From Cytidiella melzeri (taxonomy: Eukaryota > Basidiomycota > Agaricomycetes > Polyporales > Irpicaceae): a stretch of 64,000 nucleotides of DNA. How positions within the stretch are numbered: position 1 is the first letter of the stretch; each line of letters opens with the position of its first letter. This document shows, piece after piece, positions 56,475 through 64,000 of this stretch. Below the pieces are notes generated by a model. It was not told the DNA's origin. It worked only from the letters and a program-made list of their open reading frames with translations, and ran no database searches. The stretch lies in assembly GCA_022592445.1 (NCBI GenBank), contig JABYQR010000099.1, positions 1 to 64,000 on the forward strand, written 5' to 3'. The translations under genes were made by a program, and so were the position numbers.

Positions 56475-59120
56475 TAGTGGGTGCCAGATCGACCAGGTAT
56501 TTCGGATTGGTTTACTACTATCTTCACATCCTCGAAAGCATCAAGCACTCGTCTTTCTTTGCCCCCATGTTCTCTTCCACGTTCCGGCCGGCCCACGCAC
56601 GCCTTGCAGGCTCCGACTGGAATGCATTGTCATAGAGGGAGTGGCTTGCTGTGTGGAAACACAAGGGTGGCGCAGTCGAGCTGCAGCAGATCGTGTTTAC
56701 TCTTGACAACAAGTAAAACAAGGTGACCTTTTTTGCGTACTGTAAGTGGGCGATCATTGGCCATCTCATCTCAACTAATACAACTTCGACACCGGTGCAG
56801 TGCTTCACCGCAACCACGTCGTCTTCGGTCACCCTTAGCTTCCAGGCTGGAAGACGTGAGGATTGGGTAGGTGCTTCAGGCGTTCGACTTCATTCACCGC
56901 CGACCGCACGCAATACGATGTTCAGAATTCGAAGCGTAGCGAGACGATTGGCAAAATGAAGTCAAGCAAATGGGTTGCATACGCTCTTTGGGCCCTTGGT
57001 GTCTGTTTTTACGAACTTGCTAAAAAGGCTGACTCCCTCTATATCGTTGTTGTGATTTGTGGCTACATCCTCATGCACGCCACTTTCCTCCGTCAGTTCT
57101 TCAAGTCTCGTGCGCTAGGCTCAAACTTTTAATCTTCTCATGTATCAGAACGCGTTGGAAAGGCGAGACTGCCACCCAAGTTGCGCAAGAAGTGTCGGGA
57201 TCGGCGAGTTGTCAACATCCGGGTAATACATACGACAACATTCCGGGAGAGGGACCACAAGACTTATATACCGGCAGTGATCTTGACGTTGATGCCAATT
57301 TCCCTCTCGCCCTTGCCTGTGCTCGTCAAGCTTTGGACGTAGTGTCCGACGAAGAGACAGAGCACTTGCTGGAAGCTTTCATAGCAAGCCAATTCAGAAT
57401 TTTGAAGGTGCGTTTTCTGGCGTTTGGCGGGGCATGGCACCAGGCTGATTATATTCTATCAAAACCTTAGGTTATCCCTCCGCTACCACACGTTAACAGT
57501 ACTCATCTACGGGAGGTAATTCAAATCACCGTGCGACTACAAAAATCAGATGTACGTTCACTCTTTTTGTGTCTCATTCTTGCGTCATTGACTGGCCTCT
57601 CTGGTGGATATATATAGAGCACACCGTCTCCGGTCGTGTACATCGCTCGCCCTTCCTCGCGCTTTCCTCCCTCGCATTTACAAGCATTCTTGATGCCCTT
57701 GCAAGTCGACAAAGATGCAAAGATACTTCTACTGTATGCGACACACAATCAGGTTTGTTTCTTCCGTTCGCCGGCCCTTGTTTTTCACATCCAAGTGGCT
57801 ACATATGTTTTTTGCTCCCGGGTCTTGACAACGCTGCCGATGCAGTTGATATCACAATGCTGATCGCCCAGGGACGTCGTGACTTAGTTCATTTGCTTAT
57901 TCCTCGGTTCCTGCTCGTTTACTCTTTTCTCTTCAGCTTTCCAATTTGCCAGGCTCAAAACGGACACTCGTCGTGAACCATGTCCCCTTTTGCTTTCACC
58001 TTCGCTCAAGCCTCAAACTCTGCACCACCTCAAACACCCCTATACTGACAGGTTTAGTCTCCTATTCACTCAGTGCATTAGTCAATTAAGTTCTGTTCTT
58101 CTTGTTTCATCGTCTGGTGGATCCGGCATCTTCCTCTCGTTGATCATTGCGTTCGTGTTTACTCTTCCGCTCTGCCGCGTTCTTAACATCCCATTGGATC
58201 CTATCGCATTCAGCAAAGCGCTTCCTTTCTTGGTTTGCACCGTTGGCTTTGATAAGCCTCTTCGCCCTGCAAAGGAGGTTCTCGCACATCCTCATGCGCT
58301 CAACCGCAGCAAGACAGTTGCATGAAGCCCGCAGGCAAGGTCATCCTCGAGGCTCTGGACAAGAATGGCCATCTTATCTTCAGAGATTACACTCTCAAAA
58401 TTGCTGTTCTTCTCGTTGGTGCTAACAGCAAGGTTGGAGGTTTGCGTGAGTTCTGCGCTCTTGCCAGCTTCTCATTGGCTATGGATTGTGTTATGCTTGC
58501 AACATTCTACACCGTGGTTCTGACGATCATGCTCGAGGTACGTGTGCTTGTCTGATGCTTCGATAGCATGCATGTCAGGGCAATTTGCGACGCACTAGCA
58601 GGTGCACCGGGTTGCGCATTTAGTCCCCAATCCCGCTCCGTGGGTGGTTGTACAACCGAAGAATGTGTCTGAGAGGTGATTCACTACTGTATTCCTCAAA
58701 GGGCCGGGAGTTCGAGGAAAATCCGATGGCTAGGCCGAAGCTTCTGATTGTCAGTATAACGCTGAGTGGTGGTCTTGGTCTGTTCTAACCCAAATGGTGT
58801 TTCTCATAGATCGTGTCCTCCCTCACCTTGCATATCTAAACTTTCTGTGTCACTCTAAGCACGCCGTTCGCACACACTTTGCCAATCAGCCATCCCCTCC
58901 CCGGGTTGACTACACTGCTCCCGCTATCTTTGATGTCCTTGCTTCCCTTGCTCAGACGCACATTACTGATCTGTCTTTGGAGACCAACATGTCTTGGTAT
59001 GTCAAGATCGCCGCGCCTGTGCACATCGGCCTCACACCCGTCTCGCAACCGCAGCCTACAATGTTCAGCTCTGTTTCCCTCATCATCACTACTTCTGACA
59101 AGGCCGGCATTATTGCTTAA
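56475..59120 (+). pseudogene. HMG-CoA reductase remnant (membrane half only)
   Basis: Pieces in order match fungal HMG-CoA reductase, the rate-limiting mevalonate/ergosterol enzyme of the ER membrane. N-terminus: LHILESIKHSSFFAP (about 56530) and EWLAVWKHKGGAVELQQIVF after a TAG. Sterol-sensing domain: KWVAYALWALGVCFYELAKK, ADSLYIVVVICGYILMHATF (56975-57110), then after an insertion LPFLVCTVGFDKPLRPAKEV (about 58225) and LLVGANSKVGGLREFCALAS. Linker: PRVDYTAPAIFDVLASLA and VKIAAPVHIGLTP (58900-59040). There are stops, a frameshift at 58320 (KTVA to MKPAGK) and a 950-bp foreign insert. The cytosolic catalytic domain is absent; the frame ends at 59120. Sure that it is this family; certainly non-functional as an enzyme. 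Confidence 0.85.
57132..58085 (+). other. Insert within the HMG-CoA reductase remnant
   Basis: About 950 bp separates RALGSNF from the next reductase segment. It contains an open stretch with YTGSDLDVDANFPLALACAR and DEETEHLLEAFIASQF (57260-57410), a possible following exon (VIPPLPHVNSTHLREVIQ, 57470-57545) and another (ARPSSRFPPSHLQAFLMPL, 57645-57700). These look like exons of an unrelated, unrecognised gene. No TIRs or target duplication were found at the edges, whose positions are approximate. Confidence 0.45.
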
Positions 59121-59764
59121 TTCTTGTTTTGATCATTTGGATATAAAGAGCAGTATCGGTTTTTCAGCATCGATGTACATTAAGTTCACCTTCCAATATT
59201 CTTTTTATCTACTTATTCAAGTGTGATATGCAGCATGCATATTATTGAATGCGCTCAGATTATGAATGACAGGGTCAGCCATGTATGATAAGTTGAGAAC
59301 TTGTGCAATGACATTGCAAGCCGGGTCAGACGTTGTGGCTGAAGATTTATATAAATAAATATATTGCTTGCAACACCCATGCAACACCCTTGCAACACCC
59401 TTGCAACACCCTTGCAACCCCTTGCAGCACCCTTGCAACACATTAAAACAATAAATAATATTGAATGTCAGAGCGTTAGTGCTAATATTAACCTTATGGC
59501 AACGTTGCACGTTGGTCGCCAGTAGTCGCTGTGCTACACCGTCCCTCACCTGCCCTCACTGTGTAATGTTGACCACTCGCGGCTTTCAATTATTGGTTTA
59601 TAATACTCATACAGAGTCAAACATTGGTTTGGGTACGTTGACAATACAGTAAGCTTCATACACTTACTAACATCTGCCATTTGCACGTTGCAATTTCAGA
59701 TCCTGAAGAGGCTGAGTTTATTTGAGCCTCCCATCCTCCAATTCATATCTTCTGGAACAACCAA
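59121..59764. other. Intergenic with a minisatellite
   Basis: About 640 bp between two pseudogenes, holding the 11-bp repeat at 59368-59441. No supportable gene. Confidence 0.45.
59368..59441. repeat. 11-bp tandem repeat
   Basis: About seven units of TTGCAACACCC, with variants ATGCAACACCC, TTGCAACCCC (one base short) and TTGCAGCACCC. The minus strand reads as a false Cys/Gly-rich peptide. Confidence 0.9.
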
Positions 59765-60474
59765 ATGCGCATCCATCACCCCAATCAATGGCCAGCCAAC
59801 TGCAAATGGATAGCAGCCTCGGGAGGCTCCATTACTGGAGTATTTGTGACCTATGCTTCTGCTACACACCCTCTTCCTATGTTAGGCTACCCAGGTGATG
59901 TTTGGGTTATGCCAGCAGCGATTTTCTGCAAGAATGGGACCAGCTGGACAAGGTGGCATACTTCTATGGAAGTAAAGTGCCCATATGATAGCAATCTGGT
60001 GCTCATGTGGTCTACCCATGGGTGTTTCAAGTATGTTACGCTTTCTACCCGTAGATCAGAGAGTACCAGATGGAATCATGGGTAGATTGTTGCATTCAGA
60101 TACGGTTCAACCTACTAATGCTACTATGTGGTATGTGGCAGAAAACGGAGTCTCCCAGACCTGCATTCCTGCATCATTGCGGTCATACTCAACTGCCGTA
60201 AACGCAAGCTTATGCAAGAAGTATCAGTCATTGGTGGATGAAGATATTATACTGCTTCTGAATGTCTGCTTAGTATATGAGCGACTGGGAGAAGCGTTAT
60301 TTTCTCCAATTGAACTTGAGTCCTTGAATGGTAAGTCACATCACGTCATAATATGTTGGCTACTCACTTACAACTTCCTTTCTTACTTGCTAGCTTCCTT
60401 ATTGTTGACATCTGGCACATTACTTTCCAACTCATTCCCTACCTTGCTCTTACCTGATCCCTCAACGACACACC

Positions 60475-60550
60475 CACCTCCTTTATCACCATCCCCTGAG
60501 CCACACCCACTTCCTTTATCACCATCCCCTGATCCCTTCTTTATCACCAT
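60475..60550. repeat. 33-bp minisatellite in the Pro/Ser-rich segment
   Basis: Two full units and a partial one of a 33-bp repeat (CCACCTCCTTTATCACCATC, then CCCTGAGCCACAC). The partial unit is out of register, which shifts the reading frame of the JmjC-like gene here. Confidence 0.75.
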
Positions 60551-61797
60551 TGACTGAGCTGCCATCTACACCCACTCCTGAGCACATAGATCTACAGAAA
60601 TACGGTACGCAACAATCAGAATTAAAAAATGTACAACTAACCAACTGACGGACCAATTAATAGATTATTGCAAGCCAAGTCACCAGTACATGCATAAGCC
60701 CTTCCCAGCTGATAAGTACAAAGAGCCTTTAGATGGACGTCGAAGCTCCGGATCGGTCAAATGCCCATGGAATGATATGGACATGTTTCTCCCGTACTGT
60801 GCTGATGCAGGTGCAGATGAAGAAGTGAGTCATCCACAATACATTTACTTACATTGGCATGGCTGAATTTCTACCATTAAAACTAGGGGGACGATATTGA
60901 CATGTGCAGGTGGTTAGCAGGTGGCGTAGATGCTACTTCACCCCTCGACACAAATTCCACACCAGTAGTCACGGTCTTGAGGACACCACCACCATGTAGC
61001 TCTTTGCAGGCATGGAAAGAGCACATTAGTGAAGCACACAGTATTCTAGCTCAAGGCCACGCAGTTGCGATTCTAGACTATGTTGAAACTGGCCCGGAAA
61101 ACAAATGGAGTGAGGAGTCCCTTTGCGCAATTGCCTCCAGTGAGCCAGATGGTGCTCACATTCAGTGGCAATGTAAGATTTGTTAAATCTGCCAATGGGT
61201 CAATTGAGCTTAGATTTAATTCTCTAGCGGCAAAAGCTGTGTTGGAGCAATCTGAAGGCCAGATCTTCTTGGTATCATCTCATGTCTATATCAACTAATA
61301 TTCCCATCTTTACAGGAGACTTGCAGACCGTCAAAGGAACAATACAGAAGTTTTGGTGTGATGCCACAGATCCTACAGAGCGAGTAAATTGTCTTGATAT
61401 TGTCATGTATGGACATCTAATTCTATACATAATCAGGTGAGATATGGATACCGTTTGTTACAGGTTATATCATATTGATCTAAAATCAGCCAGTTATCAT
61501 CTGTGTCACGAGAATTATCTGCTACTGCAGCAGTAGGCTTTCAAGGTGCACAGCTAAAGCCTGACAACAAACCGCCAAAGAAGAAACAGAGACTTGAGCA
61601 CGTTCTAGCGGAGCTCAAAGGGTCTGACAACTCCTTAGGCATTGGTAGTATGGAATGGGATGCAGATCGCTCATCCTCATGGGGCCTCCTTGCTACAGCT
61701 GGAGCCTTTACAGCGCCACATCATGATGCTGGAGGAACATTGACTTTTGTTCTCTGCCGTCGTGGTTTGAAGGTTTGGAGGTTTTTGGAGCCCAAAC

Positions 61798-62488
61798 TGT
61801 AACAGTTAAGGTTACTACTCACCAGATAAGTGTTAGACTTGAGGGGGAGATAATGAGATAGAGAGTAAGAGGTGTGGTGAGCGAATTACTGGAGAGTACA
61901 GAGTAGTCCTTTATCAACAGAGTGGATAAGACTGAGGGGATATGCCCTCAGGAGTGCCTCTATATATACATGAAGGGGATGACCCCAGGTACTACCCTAA
62001 GACCCCTAATACCTACATGAGTAAGCGAAGTAATCTACCTTACTAAGCATGCCCTATGCCCTAGTGGTGCCACTTCAATAATCAACCAATAGCAATTGTC
62101 CCCATGACCTGACCCCATGACCCAGCTCCAAGGCTAGACTTGTTCTAGCTTGTTCTAAGACAAGGCTAGACTTTTCCAGAAGGTTCTAAGAACTATGACA
62201 TCATCTAATGGAATGTTCTATACTATGACATCATAGTTCCAGCATGTTCCACAAGGTTCCAGAGAGTTCTATCATGTGATACACAGATAAGGAAAGGAGC
62301 GCATTAGCGCATCAGAGACAGGAGGCGCATCAGCGCATCAATTGATAGGCACTGAGAATAAGCGCCGGAATAGGCGCCTGATAAGCGCCGGATAAGCGCT
62401 GGATAAGCGCTTGACAAGCACTTAAATATCCCAATGATACCGTTGCCTGGTAAGGCAAGTCTTGTAGAAACATTGAAAATCTGTGACA
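61798..62488 (-). mobile_element. Solo LTR, family LTR-F, inserted in the JmjC-like gene
   Basis: The 691-bp element runs from TGTAACAG to CTGTGACA and is flanked by perfect 5-bp repeats CAAAC (61793-61797 and 62489-62493). It has the same orientation as 6112-6771, so sense is minus, opposite to the host gene. Deleting the LTR and one CAAAC gives ...FLEPK directly followed by HSTHTTSDAIS with no stop. Confidence 0.92.
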
Positions 62489-63286
62489 CAAACACTCTAC
62501 CCATACAACATCTGATGCCATTTCAATCTACCGGCAACTCATTGACAAAGAAAACACAGATGAGTACTTTGAGACCATCAAGAAGCTTACCACTCCGGCC
62601 AACATCCTTTTACCAGCAAATACCCTGCTGTATGTAGACAATGCAGCGTGTTTCTTTAAGATTGGCCTGACTAAACTGTGTATTTTAGAATCCAGCCTCC
62701 GGGATGTGTTCACCAAGTTTATACTCTGGACAATAGCATCTGCACTGGCGGGCACTTTCTCATGTTGGACAGTATGCACTTGACAGAAATCACTCGCATT
62801 GGAGCCGTTATCACCAAACAGACGGCCACCAATGCTTCACATCCAAGTGTGATTTGGCTGCTATCTAGAATTACCATTGGAATCTTGTATGAGAACAATT
62901 GCAACGGTATGTGGTTTGAAGTTTGAACTTGCATGTACTGGTGACTTACTTGACAATCAGTTCTCAGAAAGCCTTTCATCTCTCTGGCCCGAATGATCCT
63001 TTGGCCAACAATGTACATTGAAGGAGACCTGGACCCAGATAATCCGAGCTTTGTGTACAGCGAGGAATCCCGCTCAGAGCTCAAGGCAGCACAATCGATT
63101 GCTCGTGACATTCTTCAGCACAACAACATATCTGTGGCCAAGATTGAGCCAACAATGAAGGCATGGGAAGAAGGCCGTTGGCTGGCAGATGATAGAGATG
63201 TTGCATGGAATGCGCCTGGAGCAGCAGTTGTAGCAATACCAGATAGGCGTACACACTTTGTAGCTTTTGACAATGCTGAAGCCTAG

Positions 63287-64000
63287 AGCTTCAACTCATA
63301 TACTTTCTTCTCTACTTGTGTGTCTACACAAGTTGCTCAAATCTCCATCTAGCAATGGTGTGTTTGGCCATGAGCTGCTCAACAAGTTTTTGTGTGTTGA
63401 GTATGCAAAGGCGGGTGCGAAGGAGGGTTACAAGATGCTGGATCTTAACAATTACAGGAAACCAAAACCAAATGCAAGCGGGATGGTAAATCATTGAATC
63501 CCACTTACCACTGAAACTCACTTATTTGAACGCAAACTCAAGATCACTGGTAATGGTTTGCTCAACATCGATGCAGGCCAACATACAAAGAAGTTGTGAA
63601 TACTCCCCCACCTCCCATGCTTGCAATGTAGAAGTTCCCAAGATCCACAGCAAAATTGTCACTGGGAGATCATGGACAAGAGAATTTATAGTAGGGTAAT
63701 TGTTCGTGTCCAATGCTATGATCTGCTCACTTTTCCTTTGAATATTTACATCTATTCATAGTCATTTGTCTACCGTTCATTCACATCATCATCATAATCC
63801 TCTGCGTTAGTCTTCAATCTTGAGTTCTTACCCATATGTTAGCTCTGTTTCAGATTCTTGAATCATGCAACACTACTAATTGTCTACCTTTATGTCGGGA
63901 ATGAGGGTCTGCAGGGTGAGCCACTTACATTAGCATAGTACATGAAGTGGACTAAGCAGTCAAGCAGCCATGCATGAAACCTAGACTGCAAAGTAGACTA
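63287..64000. other. Right edge, no supportable gene
   Basis: The plus-strand frame 63267-63497 (HKLLKSPSSNGVFGHELLNK, YAKAGAKEGYKMLDLNNYRK) overlaps the end of the JmjC-like gene in another frame and could be a further decayed coding piece. The rest is AT-rich without features. Confidence 0.4.

Larger units (their letters stand above)
59765..63286 (+). pseudogene. JmjC-like gene, frameshifted and split by a solo LTR
   Basis: Exon-like blocks run in order: GYPGDVWVMPAAIFCKNGTS (about 59890), VDQRVPDGIMGRLLHSDT, a Pro/Ser repeat, YCKPSHQYMHKPFPADKYKE (60665), KCPWNDMDMFLPYC, DDIDMCRWLAGGVDAT, then GDLQTVKGTIQKFWCDATD (61318). Next is a cupin-like core: WGLLATAGAFTAPHHDAGG (61680) with an HxD-type metal motif and, after the LTR and an intron, QPPGCVHQVYT (62695) with the distal His, GGHFLMLDSMHLTEITR, ending FVAFDNAEA (63286). 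This pattern fits JmjC-type Fe(II)/2-oxoglutarate oxygenases, inferred from the motifs. Frame changes near 60020, 60530 and 61120 suggest decay. After removing the LTR, the exons from 61500 to 63286 join in frame. Confidence 0.6.

Noticed and set aside
59368..59441. CRISPR-like array
   Set aside because: The units are contiguous 11-bp repeats without spacers, in a eukaryotic genome.
59255..59549. Cys/Gly-rich minus-strand peptide
   Set aside because: Produced by the 11-bp minisatellite; not a gene.

Overview
The window looks like nuclear DNA of a filamentous basidiomycete, most probably an Agaricomycete. The intact genes have many short introns (about 50-110 bp, GT-AG, one GC-AG) and compact intergenic spaces. 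The families recognised (basidiomycete-type F-box proteins, a BRCT protein, an HMG-CoA reductase remnant, a JmjC-like gene, Ty3/gypsy chromoviruses, a pogo/Tigger transposon) fit that group. The species cannot be told from the sequence; a Ceratobasidiaceae-like genome is only a guess.

Layout. Positions 1-11,277 are a repeat graveyard: a dispersed family R arranged as a long palindrome, a solo LTR (LTR-A), a decayed gypsy remnant (Gypsy-C), two oppositely oriented LTR-F copies and a broken gag (Gypsy-D). A 3.36-kb pogo/Tigger transposon with clear TIRs and a TA duplication lies at 11,278-14,640. Positions 15,370-30,047 are a host gene island: a small unknown protein, two neighbouring F-box genes, a large BRCT protein and, divergent to it, a long Ser/Pro-rich protein. 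For all five I could build multi-exon models with consistent intron phases.

From 30,616 to 44,814 a large uncharacterised minus-strand gene is split by a recently inserted Ty3/gypsy chromovirus composite (Gypsy-A, 31,851-41,738: LTR-ORF0-gag-pol-LTR-ORF0-gag). Both halves of the gene keep open, phase-consistent exons. A second uncharacterised seven-exon gene (45,009-46,439) is divergent to it across a 194-bp spacer. Next come a 5'- and 3'-truncated gypsy (Gypsy-B, 47,156-51,412) carrying a solo LTR-A, and an R repeat carrying a solo LTR of a third family (LTR-E).

Positions 53-64 kb are pseudogene-rich: a weak two-exon gene, a broken Ser-rich fragment, an HMG-CoA reductase remnant with the membrane/sterol-sensing half but no catalytic domain, and a JmjC-like gene with frameshifts and a solo LTR-F in a coding exon.

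The most unusual observations are an ORF upstream of gag (called ORF0 here) whose C-terminal region is shared by two distinct gypsy lineages, the freshly split gene with its divergent partner, and five solo LTRs that each have perfect 5-bp target duplications. No function is claimed for ORF0 or for the divergent pair.
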